DNA of 64,000 nt from Pantoea piersonii (GTDB lineage: Bacteria; Pseudomonadota; Gammaproteobacteria; Enterobacterales; Enterobacteriaceae). Each line of letters starts with the position of its first letter. The first letter of the stretch is position 1. The notes under the pieces were generated by a model. It did no database searches. It had not been told where the DNA came from and saw only the letters and a list, made by a program, of their open reading frames with translations. The stretch is taken from NCBI RefSeq assembly GCF_003612015.1, contig NZ_RARB01000007.1, forward strand, positions 124,562 through 188,561. The letters are read 5' to 3'. Positions 1 through 10,033 of this stretch are shown here, in pieces. Made by a program: the position numbers and the translations under genes.

Positions 1-662
1 GCTTTGAAGAGGTCAGTAAGGCATATCTCGGTGGACGTCAGGCGCTGCAGGGCGCGGATTTCCATTTGCGGCAGGGCGAAATGGCGTTCCTCACCGGCCA
101 TTCCGGCGCCGGTAAGAGTACCCTGCTGAAGCTGATTTGTGGCATTGAGCGGCCGAGCGCGGGCCATATCTGGTTCAGCGGTCACGACATTTCCCGGCTG
201 CGCAACAGCGAGGTGCCGTTTCTGCGTCGCCAGATCGGCATGATCTTTCAGGATCACCATCTGCTGATGGATCGTTCCGTCTATGACAACGTGGCGATCC
301 CGCTGATTATCGCCGGCGCCAGCGGCGAAGATATTCGCCGTCGCGTGTCGGCGGCGCTGGATAAGGTCGGCCTGCTCGATAAGGCGAAAAGCTTTCCGAT
401 TCAGCTCTCCGGCGGTGAACAGCAGCGCGTCGGCATTGCACGCGCCGTGGTGAACAAGCCCGCCGTGCTGCTGGCGGACGAACCGACCGGCAACCTGGAT
501 GACGCGCTGTCAGAAGATATTCTGCGACTGTTTGAAGAGTTTAACCGCGTGGGCGTTACGGTGCTGATGGCGACGCACGACAGCGGGCTGATCGCGCGTC
601 GTCGCTATCGCGTTATGACGCTCAATCAGGGACGCCTGCATGGAGGCCACGATGGTCAATAA
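1..662 (+). CDS. ftsE: Cell division ATP-binding protein FtsE (5' end missing)
   Basis: ATPase of the FtsEX complex, which couples divisome assembly at the inner membrane to activation of septal peptidoglycan hydrolases. The reading frame is already open at the first base, with codons starting at position 3, so only the first few residues are missing. Visible ABC motifs are Walker [10 protein letters not shown]-loop IFQDHH, signature LSGGEQQR and Walker [12 protein letters not shown], followed by the switch His in MATHDS. The C-terminus is complete and its end overlaps ftsX. The family is about 220 residues, which fits. The internal TTG at 66 is not the real start because homology continues upstream. 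Identification is secure. Confidence 0.96.
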   Translation, partial: FEEVSKAYLGGRQALQGADFHLRQGEMAFLTGHSGAGKSTLLKLICGIERPSAGHIWFSGHDISRLRNSEVPFLRRQIGMIFQDHHLLMDRSVYDNVAIPLIIAGASGEDIRRRVSAALDKVGLLDKAKSFPIQLSGGEQQRVGIARAVVNKPAVLLADEPTGNLDDALSEDILRLFEEFNRVGVTVLMATHDSGLIARRRYRVMTLNQGRLHGGHDGQ

Positions 663-1635
663 ACGCAACAAGCGCCCCGCTGCGCCAAAAGCGAAAGCGC
701 CGTCAAAAAGCAAAGCGCTGAAGGGCGGCTGGCAGGAACAGTGGCGCTACGCGTGGCGCGGCACGCTGTCCGATATGTATCGCCAGCCGCTGGCGACGCT
801 GCTGACGGTGATGGTTATCGCCATCTCGCTGACGCTGCCCAGCGTCTGCTACATGGTATGGAAAAACGTCAGCCAGGCCGCGACGCAGTGGTATCCCGCG
901 CCGCAGCTGACGGTTTATCTGTCGAAAACGCTGGACGATACCGCCGCTGAAAATGTGGTGGCGCAGCTGAAGCAGGTCGATGGCGTGGATAGCGTCAACT
1001 ACCTGACGCGGGAAGAGGCGCTGAACGAGTTCCGCAACTGGTCGGGCTTTGGCGGCGCAATGGATATGCTGGAGCAGAACCCGCTGCCGGCAGTGGCGAT
1101 TATCACGCCGAAGCTCAACTTTCAGAACTCCAGCACCATGCAGAACCTGCGCGACAGGGTAGCGAAAGTGCAGGGCGTTGATGAAGTGCGCATGGACGAC
1201 AGCTGGTTCGCCCGTCTGGCGGCGCTGACCGGACTGGTGGGACAGGTCGCTTCCATGATCGGCGTTCTGATGATTGTCGCGGTGTTCCTGGTGATCGGCA
1301 ACAGCGTGCGGCTTAGCATCTTCGCGCGGCGCGATACCATCAACGTGCAGAAGCTAATCGGCGCCACCGATGGCTTTATCCTGCGCCCGTTCCTTTACGG
1401 CGGCGCGCTGCTCGGCTTTAGCGGCGCGGTGCTGTCGCTGATCCTCTCCGAGGTGCTGGTTCTGCGCCTGCAGTCGGTGGTGGCGCAGGTGGCACAGGTG
1501 TTTGGCACGACCTTCGCGCTGGAAGGCTTCTCATGGGATGAGGGGCTGCTGCTGCTGCTTATCGCTGCCATTATCGGCTGGATCGCGGCCTGGCTGGCGA
1601 CCGTGCAACATTTACGTCGTTTTACGCCCCAGTAA
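652..1635 (+). CDS. ftsX: Cell division ABC permease-like protein FtsX
   Basis: Integral inner-membrane partner of FtsE. Its periplasmic loop recruits EnvC-type activators of amidases during septation. The protein has a basic cytoplasmic N-terminus rich in Lys, Ala and Pro, a first membrane segment around [18 protein letters not shown], a periplasmic domain of about 120 residues, and three C-terminal membrane segments. I chose the ATG at 652 because GGAGG sits 5 bases upstream and the product then begins MVNKR, like the E. coli protein. An in-frame ATG at 640 would add four residues. Either start overlaps the end of ftsE, which implies translational coupling. Length is 327 residues. Confidence 0.95.
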   Translation: MVNKRNKRPAAPKAKAPSKSKALKGGWQEQWRYAWRGTLSDMYRQPLATLLTVMVIAISLTLPSVCYMVWKNVSQAATQWYPAPQLTVYLSKTLDDTAAENVVAQLKQVDGVDSVNYLTREEALNEFRNWSGFGGAMDMLEQNPLPAVAIITPKLNFQNSSTMQNLRDRVAKVQGVDEVRMDDSWFARLAALTGLVGQVASMIGVLMIVAVFLVIGNSVRLSIFARRDTINVQKLIGATDGFILRPFLYGGALLGFSGAVLSLILSEVLVLRLQSVVAQVAQVFGTTFALEGFSWDEGLLLLLIAAIIGWIAAWLATVQHLRRFTPQ

Positions 1636-1653
1636 CCGCCTGCAACGTTTTTT

Positions 1654-1662
1654 TGATATAAT
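1654..1662 (+). promoter_or_regulatory. Extended -10 promoter upstream of rpoH
   Basis: TGATATAAT matches the extended -10 form TGnTATAAT exactly. No good -35 element lies 16-18 bases upstream, as expected for an extended -10 promoter. It lies just after the ftsX stop and about 215 bases before rpoH, and could correspond to the distal sigma-70 promoter known for E. coli rpoH. Confidence 0.5.
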
Positions 1663-1749
1663 GTTCCTCTGCTGCCGACGATCCGGGCGCAGAGGAACCC
1701 CTCTCTTCCCGCCTCGTCATCTGTGTGTAAAATATTCACCGCTATAATT

Positions 1750-1777
1750 GAACTTGTGGATAACTTAGCTACTCTAA
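1750..1777 (+). promoter_or_regulatory. Sigma-E type promoter of rpoH (P3-like)
   Basis: GAACTT at 1750-1755 and TCTAA at 1773-1777 are separated by 17 bases. This resembles the sigma-E promoter pattern and the known E. coli rpoH P3, which also begins GAACTTGTGGATAA. It would place rpoH transcription under envelope-stress control. The assignment rests on motif and synteny only. Confidence 0.7.
1755..1763 (-). promoter_or_regulatory. DnaA box inside the rpoH promoter
   Basis: TGTGGATAA is the exact reverse complement of the DnaA box TTATCCACA. It sits between the -35 and -10 of the sigma-E type promoter. DnaA is known to repress E. coli rpoH P3/P4, so the site is probably functional. Confidence 0.7.
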
Positions 1778-1876
1778 GTAGCACAGATTGCTTTCGGATT
1801 TTCCCCGGCGTTGACTTAAGGTAACGTCTGCTCAAAGGGAAGACGCAGCAACTTAATAACCATTGTGAGGGTTTGA

Positions 1877-2734
1877 ATGACCAAAGAAATGCAAACTTTA
1901 GCTATTGCTCCTCTTGGCAACCTGGAATCTTACGTTCGGGCCGCCAACGTCTGGCCGATGCTGTCGGCAGAAGAGGAAAAAGCGCTGGCTGAACGGCTGC
2001 ATTACCAGGGTGATCTGGATGCGGCTAAGACGCTCATCCTGTCTCACCTGCGCTTTGTAGTTCATATCGCTCGTAATTATTCCGGTTACGGCCTGCCTCA
2101 GGCGGACCTGATTCAGGAAGGGAACATCGGCCTGATGAAGGCGGTGCGTCGCTTTAACCCTGAAGTTGGCGTGCGTCTGGTCTCTTTCGCCGTGCACTGG
2201 ATTAAAGCCGAGATTCACGAATACGTGCTGCGTAACTGGCGTATCGTGAAGGTCGCTACCACTAAAGCACAGCGCAAGCTGTTCTTTAACCTGCGTAAAA
2301 CCAAGCAGCGTCTGGGCTGGTTCAACCAGGACGAAGTCGAGATGGTGGCACGTGAACTAGGCGTAAGCAGCAAAGACGTGCGTGAAATGGAATCGCGTAT
2401 GGCCGCGCAGGATATGACCTTCGATATGTCCGCCGACGATGAGAGCGGTGAAGGCAAAACAATGGCGCCGGTGCTCTATCTGCAGGATAAAACCTCAGAC
2501 TTCGCCGACGGCATCGAAGAGGATAACTGGGAATCGCACGCTGCCGATAAGCTGAGCGACGCGATGCTGGGCCTCGACGAGCGCAGCCAGCACATCATCC
2601 GCGCCCGCTGGCTGGACGAAGATAACAAAACCACGCTGCAGGAACTGGCGGATCGCTACGGCGTGTCAGCCGAACGCGTGCGACAGCTTGAAAAGAACGC
2701 CATGAAGAAATTACGTATGGCGATAGAAGCATAA
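1877..2734 (+). CDS. rpoH: RNA polymerase heat-shock sigma factor RpoH (sigma-32)
   Basis: Directs transcription of chaperone and protease genes after heat shock. The 285-residue product has region 2 with [17 protein letters not shown] and the promoter-melting segment around [12 protein letters not shown]. The RpoH box characteristic of sigma-32 follows ([15 protein letters not shown], about residues 132-146). Region 4 carries the helix-turn-helix [20 protein letters not shown]. The start ATG follows TGTGAGGGTTTGA, giving a GAGG Shine-Dalgarno. It has its own promoter region after ftsX and ends at a strong terminator shared with the convergent panM. E. coli RpoH has 284 residues. Confidence 0.98.
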   Translation: MTKEMQTLAIAPLGNLESYVRAANVWPMLSAEEEKALAERLHYQGDLDAAKTLILSHLRFVVHIARNYSGYGLPQADLIQEGNIGLMKAVRRFNPEVGVRLVSFAVHWIKAEIHEYVLRNWRIVKVATTKAQRKLFFNLRKTKQRLGWFNQDEVEMVARELGVSSKDVREMESRMAAQDMTFDMSADDESGEGKTMAPVLYLQDKTSDFADGIEEDNWESHAADKLSDAMLGLDERSQHIIRARWLDEDNKTTLQELADRYGVSAERVRQLEKNAMKKLRMAIEA

Positions 2735-2766
2735 AAAAACGGGCGACGCGAAGTCGCCCTTTTTTT
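2733..2766. terminator. Bidirectional terminator between rpoH and panM
   Basis: GGGCGAC (2741-2747), a five-base loop and GTCGCCC (2753-2759) form a perfect stem. It is flanked by A7 on the left and T7 on the right, so it can stop transcription from both convergent genes. Confidence 0.92.
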
Positions 2767-2771
2767 GCCTG

Positions 2772-3158
2772 TTATTTGACCCAGCCGTCACTCTGCGCGC
2801 GAAAACCGCAGGCCTGCATAAAAGCGGCGCGCTCGCCCTGATTTGCGCTGCCGTCATCCGCTACCCACCAGCTTGAGACAGAGCCGTTTTGCGCCATCGT
2901 CTCTTCCATCAGATATTGACCCACGCCGCGCCGCCGCGTCACCTCACGCACCTCCAGCTGCGAAATTTTCCCCTGCGATCCCACAATCTCCAGCTTTAGC
3001 GCACCCAGCAGCCGTTCATTAAAGCGCGCGGCGTAAAGGCGCTGGTTTTCACTCAGGCTTTTTTCCAGCGCCGCAATATCTTCGTTTGGCCAGATTTTCG
3101 CCAGATCGATGTGGTCCTGCGGGCTGAAGGTGGTCAGGCGCAGAATAGTCAGCTTCAT
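2772..3158 (-). CDS. panM: PanD maturation and regulation factor PanM (GNAT fold)
   Basis: GNAT-family protein that binds the aspartate decarboxylase proenzyme PanD, promotes its self-cleavage and ties beta-alanine and coenzyme A synthesis to CoA status. The 128-residue product has the conserved core EVTRRRGVGQYLMEE (acetyl-CoA binding loop R-x-x-G-V-G) and a C-terminal FMQACGF. The start at 3158 gives the N-terminus MKLTILRL seen in E. coli PanM. A longer in-frame start at 3188 would add ten residues with no homology. It lies directly after rpoH; in E. coli livJ lies between them, and it is absent here. Confidence 0.93.
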   Translation of the reverse strand: MKLTILRLTTFSPQDHIDLAKIWPNEDIAALEKSLSENQRLYAARFNERLLGALKLEIVGSQGKISQLEVREVTRRRGVGQYLMEETMAQNGSVSSWWVADDGSANQGERAAFMQACGFRAQSDGWVK

Positions 3159-3558
3159 AACAAACACCTGTACTAGTCGAAAGGGCATAGTGTAGCGAAT
3201 TTATACAGTCAGAGCGCCGTCACTTTTTTAAGTTGAAAACAGGTCAAAAGATGGCCGGGATGCCAGGATAGAGGAGATAAAGAACAATAAGCGGCGCATA
3301 AGCCAGCATAACGCGCTGGAGAAATGGAGAAAAAGCCTGCATAACAACCAGATGATTATGCTGTTTCGGCCCGCTATTTCCCAACAGGTCAGTTGATTTA
3401 CAGAAGAAACTTCCTGTTTAATAACCTGAAAAATAAAGCCTTATTATCAAAAAATACCGGAAAAGCACGCTAAATCCTTCATAAACATCATTTTTCGGCT
3501 TTATCCGGTAGCAACAGCAAACCACAAATCACAGACACAACAAGATGGGGAAGTCCGC
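3159..3558. other. Intergenic region between panM and livK
   Basis: About 400 bases without a gene, more A+T rich than the flanks. It holds the promoters of the divergent panM and livK. One possible sigma-70 promoter toward livK is TTGATT (3393-3398) and TTTAAT (3417-3422) with an 18-base spacer, a weak call. No remnant of livJ can be read. Leucine-responsive (Lrp) control is plausible from family knowledge, but I cannot pick an Lrp site. Confidence 0.5.
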
Positions 3559-4686
3559 ATGAAAATGAGTAAAGGCCGCGCATTACTGGCGGGTTGCGTT
3601 GCGCTGGCGATGAGCCACGCCGCCCTGGCTGCCGATATCAAAATCGCTATCGTGGGTGCCGTGACCGGCCCGGTAGCGCAGTATGGCGATATGCAGTTCA
3701 CCGGCGCCGCTCAGGCGATTAAAGATATCAACGCCAAAGGCGGCGTGAACGGCAACAAACTGGTGGGCGTAGAGTATGACGACGCGTGCGACCCGAAACA
3801 GGCCGTGGCGGTGGCGAACAAAGTCGTCAACGACGGCATTAAATATGTTATCGGCCATCTTTGCTCCTCTTCTACCCAGCCTGCGTCTGACATTTATAAC
3901 GACGAAGGCGTGCTGATGATTACCCCAGCGGCGACCGCGCCAGAGCTGACCGCACGCGGTTATGCCACCATTATGCGCACCACCGGGCTCGACTCCGATC
4001 AGGGCCCGACCGCTGCTAACTATATCCTCAGCGAGATCAAACCCAAGCGTATTGCCGTGGTGCATGACAAGCAGCAGTACGGCCAGGGTCTGGCGGAATC
4101 CGTGCAGAAAACCCTGAAAGCCAAAGGCGGCAACGTGGTGCTGTTTGAAGGCATTACCGCAGGCGATAAAGACTTCTCTACGCTGATTGCGCGTCTGAAG
4201 AAAGAGAATGTGGACTTCGTTTACTACGGCGGTTACTACCCGGAAATGGGCCAGATCCTGCGCCAGGCGAAAGCGGCGGGTCTGAACGCTGGCTTTATGG
4301 GACCTGAAGGCGTGGGCAACGCCTCGCTCTCCAATATCGCAGGCGACGCCTCGGAAGGCATCTACGTGACGCTGCCGAAGCGCTACGACCAGCTGCCGGA
4401 GAACAAAGCGATCGTTGACGCCATCAAAGCCAACAGCGCGCAGAACCGCAAAGATCCGACCGGTCCGTTCGTCTGGACCACCTACGCGGCGATCCAGTCG
4501 CTGGTGGCTGGCATCGAGCGCAGCAAAAGCGACGAGCCGGAAGAGATTGCGAAAAACCTGAAGGGCGGCGAGCCGGTACCGACAGTGATGGGCAACCTGA
4601 GCTGGGACCAGAAAGGCGATCTGAAAGGTTTCGAGTTCGGCGTATTTAAATGGCACAAAGACGGTTCTTCTACCGCGGTTAAGTAA
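3559..4686 (+). CDS. livK: Periplasmic branched-chain amino acid binding protein (LivK/LivJ)
   Basis: High-affinity periplasmic receptor delivering leucine, isoleucine and valine to LivHMGF. Residues 1-24 form a signal peptide ending in SHAALAADI. The mature part is a type-1 periplasmic binding protein with conserved blocks [34 protein letters not shown] and [11 protein letters not shown]. The cysteine pair is as in LivJ/LivK. The sequence mixes LivJ-like and LivK-like positions; the symbol is assigned by position next to livH. It is the only binding protein gene here, whereas E. coli has two. A strong hairpin separates it from livH. Confidence 0.93.
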   Translation: MKMSKGRALLAGCVALAMSHAALAADIKIAIVGAVTGPVAQYGDMQFTGAAQAIKDINAKGGVNGNKLVGVEYDDACDPKQAVAVANKVVNDGIKYVIGHLCSSSTQPASDIYNDEGVLMITPAATAPELTARGYATIMRTTGLDSDQGPTAANYILSEIKPKRIAVVHDKQQYGQGLAESVQKTLKAKGGNVVLFEGITAGDKDFSTLIARLKKENVDFVYYGGYYPEMGQILRQAKAAGLNAGFMGPEGVGNASLSNIAGDASEGIYVTLPKRYDQLPENKAIVDAIKANSAQNRKDPTGPFVWTTYAAIQSLVAGIERSKSDEPEEIAKNLKGGEPVPTVMGNLSWDQKGDLKGFEFGVFKWHKDGSSTAVK

Positions 4687-4704
4687 TCGTCCCATCGGCA
4701 GACA

Positions 4705-4732
4705 AATCCCTTGCCGCTACGGCAGGGGATTT
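4705..4732 (+). terminator. Hairpin between livK and livH
   Basis: AATCCCTTGCCG and CGGCAGGGGATT form a 12-base-pair stem with a CTA loop, followed by a few T residues. It probably acts as a partial terminator or mRNA-stabilising structure that keeps binding-protein mRNA above membrane-component mRNA. Confidence 0.75.
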
Positions 4733-4757
4733 TCCCGTTCTAATGCAGGTCTTCACT

Positions 4758-5684
4758 ATGTCCGAGCAGTTTCTTTATTTCACTCAGCAGATGCTTAACG
4801 GGGTCACTCTCGGCAGCACCTACGCGCTGATCGCCATTGGTTACACCATGGTTTACGGCATTATCGGCATGATCAACTTCGCTCACGGCGAGGTCTATAT
4901 GATCGGCAGCTATGTCTCTTTTATCGTTATCGCCGCCCTGATGATGATGGGCATCGACACCGGCTGGCTGATGATCGCCGCTGGCTTTGTGATGGCGATC
5001 CTGATCTCCAGCGCCTACGGCTGGAGCATTGAGCGTGTCGCCTATAAGCCGGTGCGATCGTCGAAGCGATTGATCGCGTTGATCTCCGCCATCGGCATGT
5101 CGATCTTCCTGCAAAACTACGTCAGCCTGACGCAGGGCTCGCGCGACCTCGCGCTGCCGAGCCTGATCACCGGCCAGTGGACGCTGGGCCAGAGCAACGG
5201 CTTTGCCGCCACCATCTCCACCATGCAGATCGTGATCTGGCTGGTGACCTTTCTGGCGATGCTGGCGCTGACGCTGTTTATTCGCTATTCGCGTATGGGT
5301 CGCGCCTGCCGCGCCTGCGCCGAAGACCTGAAGATGGCGAGCCTGCTCGGCATCAATACCGACCGCGTGATTTCGCTGACCTTTGTGATCGGTGCGGCGA
5401 TGGCGGCGGTAGCGGGCGTGCTGCTCGGCCAGTTCTACGGCTCCATTAACCCCTTTATCGGTTTTATGGCGGGCATGAAGGCCTTTACCGCCGCGGTGCT
5501 TGGCGGCATCGGCAGCATTCCGGGCGCGATGATCGGCGGCCTGGTGCTCGGCATCGCCGAAGCGCTGACCTCCGCCTATCTCAGCACTGAATATAAAGAC
5601 GTCGTCTCTTTTGCGCTGCTGATCGTGGTGCTGCTGGTTATGCCGACCGGTATCCTGGGTCGCCCGGAGGTAGAAAAAGTATGA
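4758..5684 (+). CDS. livH: Branched-chain amino acid ABC permease LivH
   Basis: First of two inner-membrane channel subunits of the Liv transporter. The 308-residue protein is highly hydrophobic with about eight membrane segments, and contains the BPD_transp_2 family stretch [20 protein letters not shown] near the N-terminus and the coupling-helix stretch [19 protein letters not shown]. The ATG at 4758 gives MSEQFLYF as in E. coli. An in-frame ATG at 4743 would add five residues and is less likely. The end overlaps livM by four bases (ATGA), so translation is coupled. Confidence 0.96.
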   Translation: MSEQFLYFTQQMLNGVTLGSTYALIAIGYTMVYGIIGMINFAHGEVYMIGSYVSFIVIAALMMMGIDTGWLMIAAGFVMAILISSAYGWSIERVAYKPVRSSKRLIALISAIGMSIFLQNYVSLTQGSRDLALPSLITGQWTLGQSNGFAATISTMQIVIWLVTFLAMLALTLFIRYSRMGRACRACAEDLKMASLLGINTDRVISLTFVIGAAMAAVAGVLLGQFYGSINPFIGFMAGMKAFTAAVLGGIGSIPGAMIGGLVLGIAEALTSAYLSTEYKDVVSFALLIVVLLVMPTGILGRPEVEKV

Positions 5685-6949
5685 AGTCCTCCTTTATCAA
5701 TGCGCTGCTCTCCTCCGTCATGTTGCTGGTGCTGGCCAGCTTCTTTATGGGGATGCGGCTCGGCCTGGACGGCACGCGACTGGTGGTGCAGAGCGCCGGG
5801 GACGTGCGCTGGAACTGGATTTTCGTCGGCTGTGCCGTGGTTTTTCTGTTTCAGCTGCTGCGCCCGTTCTGGCAGCGCGGCATGAAAAAGATCGCCGGCC
5901 CGACGCTGGTGTTGCCCGGCATCGACGGCTCTACGCCTAAGCAGAAGCTGTTTATGCTGGCGCTGATCGTCGTCGCGGTGGCCTGGTCCTTTTTCGTGTC
6001 GCGTGGCGCGGTGGATATCGCCACGCTGACGCTGATCTACGTGATGCTTGGCCTGGGCCTGAACGTGGTGGTTGGCCTCTCGGGTCTGCTGGTGCTCGGC
6101 TACGGCGGCTTCTACGCCATCGGCGCTTATACTTTTGCGCTGCTGAACCACTACTTTGGTCTCGGCTTCTGGGAGTGTCTGCCGCTGGCGGGCATCGTGT
6201 CGGCGCTGTTCGGCCTGCTGCTCGGCTTTCCGGTGTTGCGTCTGCGCGGCGACTATCTGGCGATTGTCACCCTCGGTTTCGGCGAAATCGTGCGTATCCT
6301 GCTGCTGAATAACACCGCCATTACCGGCGGCCCTAACGGCATTGCACAGATCCCGAAACCTTCGCTGTTCGGCCTGGAGTTTGGCCGCAAAGTCTCTGAA
6401 GGCGGCTGGAGCACGTTCCACGAGTTCTTCGGCTTGAAATATGACCCCAGCGATCGCGTCATTTTCCTCTACCTGGTGGCGTTGCTGCTGGTGGCGCTGA
6501 CGCTGTTCGTGATCAATCGCCTGCTGCGTATGCCGCTGGGCCGCGCGTGGGAAGCGCTGCGCGAAGATGAGATCGCCTGTCGCTCGCTCGGCCTGAGCCC
6601 AACGCGCATCAAGCTGACCGCCTTTACCATCAGCGCCGCCTTCGCGGGCTTCGCCGGTACGCTATTCGCCGCGCGCCAGGGCTTTGTCAGCCCGGAATCT
6701 TTTACCTTTGTCGAATCAGCCTTTGTGCTGGCGATTGTGGTGCTGGGCGGTATGGGCTCGCAGTTCGCCGTTATCCTCGCCGCTATCCTGCTGGTGGTTT
6801 CGCGCGAGCTGATGCGCGACCTGAATGAATACAGCATGCTGGTGCTGGGCGGCCTGATGGTGCTGATGATGATCTGGCGTCCGCAGGGGCTGCTGCCGAT
6901 GAAGCGTCCGCATCTGAAACTGAAGCAGAAACAAGGAGAGCAGGCATGA
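5681..6949 (+). CDS. livM: Branched-chain amino acid ABC permease LivM
   Basis: Second channel subunit of the Liv importer, 422 residues, close to the E. coli length. It has an N-terminal extension with two or three membrane segments ahead of the conserved permease core ([20 protein letters not shown]). The ATP-binding-protein contact loop is [18 protein letters not shown]. The gene overlaps livH by four bases and livG by four bases (ATGA), forming one coupled unit with them. Confidence 0.96.
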   Translation: MKSSFINALLSSVMLLVLASFFMGMRLGLDGTRLVVQSAGDVRWNWIFVGCAVVFLFQLLRPFWQRGMKKIAGPTLVLPGIDGSTPKQKLFMLALIVVAVAWSFFVSRGAVDIATLTLIYVMLGLGLNVVVGLSGLLVLGYGGFYAIGAYTFALLNHYFGLGFWECLPLAGIVSALFGLLLGFPVLRLRGDYLAIVTLGFGEIVRILLLNNTAITGGPNGIAQIPKPSLFGLEFGRKVSEGGWSTFHEFFGLKYDPSDRVIFLYLVALLLVALTLFVINRLLRMPLGRAWEALREDEIACRSLGLSPTRIKLTAFTISAAFAGFAGTLFAARQGFVSPESFTFVESAFVLAIVVLGGMGSQFAVILAAILLVVSRELMRDLNEYSMLVLGGLMVLMMIWRPQGLLPMKRPHLKLKQKQGEQA

Positions 6950-7713
6950 TTCAGCCTTTATTAGCCGTTGAGGGTCTGATGATGCGCTTCGGCGGCCTGC
7001 TGGCGGTCAATAACGTGGCGCTGGAGCTGCGCCCGCAGGAGATCGTCTCGCTGATCGGCCCGAACGGCGCGGGCAAGACCACCGTTTTCAACTGCCTGAC
7101 CGGCTTCTACAAGCCGACCGGCGGCACCATTAAGCTGCGCGAGCAGCATCTGGAAGGTCTGCCCGGCCAGAAGATCGCTCGCATGGGCGTGGTGCGCACT
7201 TTTCAGCACGTTCGCCTGTTTCGTGAGATGACGGTTATTGAGAACCTGCTGGTGGCGCAGCATCAGCATCTGAAAAGCGGCCTCTTTTCCGGCTTATTAA
7301 AAACGCCTGCGTTTCGTCGCGGCGAGAGCGAAGCGCTGGATCGCGCCGCCACCTGGCTGGAGCGCATCGGGCTGCTCGATCTCGCCAACCGCCAGGCGGG
7401 CAATCTGGCTTACGGCCAGCAGCGCCGTCTGGAGATTGCGCGCTGCATGGTGACGCGCCCGGAGATCCTGATGCTGGACGAACCGGCGGCCGGGCTGAAC
7501 CCGAAAGAGACGCACGAGCTGGATGAGCTGATTGCCGAACTGCGCGGCGAGCACAAAGTTTCCGTGCTGCTGATTGAACACGATATGAAGCTGGTGATGG
7601 GTATTTCCGACCGTATCTATGTGGTGAACCAGGGTACGCCGCTGGCCAACGGCACGCCGGAAGAGGTGCGCAACAATCCGGATGTGATCCGAGCCTATTT
7701 AGGAGAGGCGTAA
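6946..7713 (+). CDS. livG: Branched-chain amino acid ABC ATPase LivG
   Basis: One of two ATPases driving the Liv transporter. The 255-residue product has Walker [10 protein letters not shown]-loop TFQHVRLF, signature [13 protein letters not shown] and Walker [12 protein letters not shown]. The H-loop is in LIEHDM and a C-terminal BCA_ABC_TP_C-type tail ends RAYLGEA. The non-canonical signature AYGQQ instead of SGGQ is normal for LivG proteins. A preceding AGGAGAG in the end of livM serves as ribosome site. Confidence 0.97.
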   Translation: MIQPLLAVEGLMMRFGGLLAVNNVALELRPQEIVSLIGPNGAGKTTVFNCLTGFYKPTGGTIKLREQHLEGLPGQKIARMGVVRTFQHVRLFREMTVIENLLVAQHQHLKSGLFSGLLKTPAFRRGESEALDRAATWLERIGLLDLANRQAGNLAYGQQRRLEIARCMVTRPEILMLDEPAAGLNPKETHELDELIAELRGEHKVSVLLIEHDMKLVMGISDRIYVVNQGTPLANGTPEEVRNNPDVIRAYLGEA

Positions 7714-7714
7714 C

Positions 7715-8428
7715 ATGGCAAACCCGATGTTATCCGTTAATAACGTCAGCGCGCACTACGGCAAGATCCAGGCGCTGCATAACGTCAGTCTGCATATCAG
7801 CCAGGGGGAAATTGTCACCCTGATCGGCGCCAACGGCGCGGGAAAAACCACGCTGCTCGGCACGCTGTGCGGCGAGCCACGCGCCACGCAGGGCACGATT
7901 ACCTTTGACGGCAAAGTGATTACCGACTGGCAAACCGCGCGCATCATGCGCGAGGCGATCGCTATCGTGCCGGAAGGACGCCGGGTGTTCTCGCGCATGA
8001 CGGTGGAAGAGAACCTGGCGATGGGCGGTTTCTTCGCCAGCCGCCGGGATTATCAGACGCGCATCGCGCGCGTCTATGAACTCTTCCCACGCCTGGCGGA
8101 GCGTAAAATCCAGCGTGCGGGCACCATGTCCGGCGGCGAGCAGCAGATGCTGGCGATCGGCCGCGCGCTGATGAGCCAGCCGCGTCTGCTGCTGCTGGAT
8201 GAACCTTCGCTGGGACTGGCACCGATTATTATCCAGCAGATCTTCGACACCATCGAACAGCTGCGCAAAGAGGGGATGACTATCTTCCTGGTGGAGCAGA
8301 ACGCCAATCAGGCGCTGAAGCTGGCGGATCGCGGCTATGTGCTGGAAAACGGCCATGTGGTGCTGGAAGATACCGGGGAAGCCTTGCTCTCCAACGAAGC
8401 CGTCCGCAGCGCCTATTTAGGCGCCTAG
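7715..8428 (+). CDS. livF: Branched-chain amino acid ABC ATPase LivF
   Basis: Second ATPase of the Liv importer, 237 residues. Motifs are Walker A GANGAGKTTLL, Q-loop VPEGRRVFSRM, signature MSGGEQQMLAIGRAL, Walker B LLLLDEPSLGL and switch FLVEQNANQA. It starts directly after the livG stop with an AGGAGAG ribosome site and is the last gene of the livKHMGF operon. The ERIC-like palindrome begins a few bases after its stop; no separate T-tract terminator is visible. Confidence 0.97.
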   Translation: MANPMLSVNNVSAHYGKIQALHNVSLHISQGEIVTLIGANGAGKTTLLGTLCGEPRATQGTITFDGKVITDWQTARIMREAIAIVPEGRRVFSRMTVEENLAMGGFFASRRDYQTRIARVYELFPRLAERKIQRAGTMSGGEQQMLAIGRALMSQPRLLLLDEPSLGLAPIIIQQIFDTIEQLRKEGMTIFLVEQNANQALKLADRGYVLENGHVVLEDTGEALLSNEAVRSAYLGA

Positions 8429-8441
8429 GGCTGGCTGGCTT

Positions 8442-8527
8442 GCCAGATTGCGGTTGGGCAGCGCTCGTCATCCTCGCGTACTGCATGTACGCTCCGGTGA
8501 CTGCGCCCTGGCCGTCCGTAATCTGGC
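8442..8527. repeat. ERIC-like imperfect palindrome
   Basis: An 86-base element with outer arms GCCAGATT (8442-8449) and AATCTGGC (8520-8527). The centre is GCGTAC-TGCAT-GTACGC (8475-8491), and many matched positions lie in between. The central part resembles the core of enterobacterial repetitive intergenic consensus (ERIC) elements, with GCGCTC on the left and GCTCC on the right of the centre. It lies between livF and ugpB, where such elements normally occur. No second copy was found in this window. Confidence 0.6.
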
Positions 8528-8589
8528 TGCGTCGACAGTGGCCCGCGGCTGTAGTCTGTTAAAAAGGTCAGCTAAACCCTTTCATCTTG

Positions 8590-8629
8590 CCGTCATACGG
8601 CTGTCATTTATCTGTTATTAATCCGTCAT
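8590..8629 (+). promoter_or_regulatory. Tandem Pho boxes upstream of ugpB
   Basis: Four 7-base half-sites occur at exact 11-base spacing: CCGTCAT (8590), CTGTCAT (8601), CTGTTAT (8612) and CCGTCAT (8623). This is two adjacent PhoB boxes of the CTGTCAT-N4-CTGTCAT type. They lie about 75 bases before the ugpB start and indicate induction under phosphate starvation, as known for E. coli ugp. Confidence 0.92.
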
Positions 8630-8702
8630 TTCCCCGTGTCATGTTACACCGCGAACAAAAAATGCGTGATATCGCGCGTACCTACCTGCACAGGAAAATT
8701 CT

Positions 8703-10019
8703 ATGTCCGTGTTTACTTTTCGTCGTAGCCTGATGAGTGCGGTTCTGGGCCTGGCTATCAGCGGCAATGCGCTGGCCGCCACTGAGATTCCTTTCTGGCA
8801 TTCTATGGAGGGCGAGTTAGGCAAAGAAGTCGACTCTCTGGCGCAACGTTTTAACCAGGCGCATCCCGACTATAAAATTGTTCCAACCTACAAAGGTAAC
8901 TACGAGCAGAGCCTCGCGGCAGGCATCGCAGCGGTACGTTCCGGCAAAGCGCCAGCCATTTTGCAGGTTTACGAAGTCGGCACCGCAACCATGATGGCCT
9001 CGAAGGCGATCGTGCCGGTGCATCAGGTTTTCCAGGACGCGGGCATCCCCTTTGACGAAAAACAGTTCGTGCCGACCGTGGCGGGCTACTACAGCGATGC
9101 CAGCGGCCATCTGATTTCTCAGCCGTTCAACAGCTCCACGCCGGTGCTCTACTACAACAAGGACGCCTTTAAAAAAGCGGGCCTGAACCCCGACCAGCCG
9201 CCGAAAACCTGGCAGGAGCTGGCGAAAGATGCCGACGCGCTGCGTAAAGCGGGCCTGACCTGCGGCTACGCCAGCGGCTGGCAGGGCTGGATCCAGATCG
9301 AAAACTTCAGCGCCTGGCACGCCTTGCCGGTCGCCAGCAAAAACAACGGCTTCGACGGCACCGATGCGGTGCTGGAATTTAACAAGCCGGTGCAGGTACG
9401 CCATATCCAGATGCTGGAGGATATGAACAAGAAAGGCGACTTCACCTACTTTGGCCGTAAAGACGAGTCCACCGCCAAGTTCTATAACGGCGACTGCGGT
9501 ATTACTACCGCCTCCTCTGGTTCGCTGGCGGATATCAAGCACTACGCCAAATTCAACTACGGCGTCGGCATGATGCCGTATGACGAAACCGTGCCGAACG
9601 CGCCGCAGAACGCCATTATCGGCGGGGCCAGCCTGTGGGTGATGAAGGGCAAAAACGCCGACACCTATAAGGGCGTCGCGGAGTTTATGCAGTTCCTCGC
9701 GCAGCCGGAAATCGCTGCCGAATGGCATCAGAAAACCGGCTACCTGCCGATCACCACCGCGGCTTACGAGCTGAGCAAGCAGCAGGGCTTCTATGACAAG
9801 AACCCTGGCGCGGATATCGCGACGCGTCAGATGCTGAACAAAGATCCGCTGCCGTTCACTAAAGGCATGCGTCTGGGCAATATGCCGCAGATCCGCACCG
9901 TGGTTGACGAGGAGCTGGAAGGCGTCTGGACCGGCAAACAGTCGCCACAGGCTGCGCTGGATAACGCGGTGAAACGCGGCAACGAGCTGCTGCGCCGCTT
10001 TGAACAGCAAGTGAAGTAA
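8703..10019 (+). CDS. ugpB: Periplasmic glycerol-3-phosphate binding protein UgpB
   Basis: Solute receptor for sn-glycerol-3-phosphate and glycerophosphodiesters, feeding UgpAEC. The 438-residue length equals that of E. coli UgpB. Residues 1-23 form a signal peptide (arginine pair, hydrophobic core, cleavage after NALA). The mature protein is an extracellular solute-binding family 1 protein, starting [11 protein letters not shown] and containing the conserved [18 protein letters not shown]. It is the first gene of the ugp operon, directly downstream of two Pho boxes. A perfect hairpin separates it from ugpA. Confidence 0.97.
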   Translation: MSVFTFRRSLMSAVLGLAISGNALAATEIPFWHSMEGELGKEVDSLAQRFNQAHPDYKIVPTYKGNYEQSLAAGIAAVRSGKAPAILQVYEVGTATMMASKAIVPVHQVFQDAGIPFDEKQFVPTVAGYYSDASGHLISQPFNSSTPVLYYNKDAFKKAGLNPDQPPKTWQELAKDADALRKAGLTCGYASGWQGWIQIENFSAWHALPVASKNNGFDGTDAVLEFNKPVQVRHIQMLEDMNKKGDFTYFGRKDESTAKFYNGDCGITTASSGSLADIKHYAKFNYGVGMMPYDETVPNAPQNAIIGGASLWVMKGKNADTYKGVAEFMQFLAQPEIAAEWHQKTGYLPITTAAYELSKQQGFYDKNPGADIATRQMLNKDPLPFTKGMRLGNMPQIRTVVDEELEGVWTGKQSPQAALDNAVKRGNELLRRFEQQVK

Positions 10020-10033
10020 TTCCGTTCGGTAAA

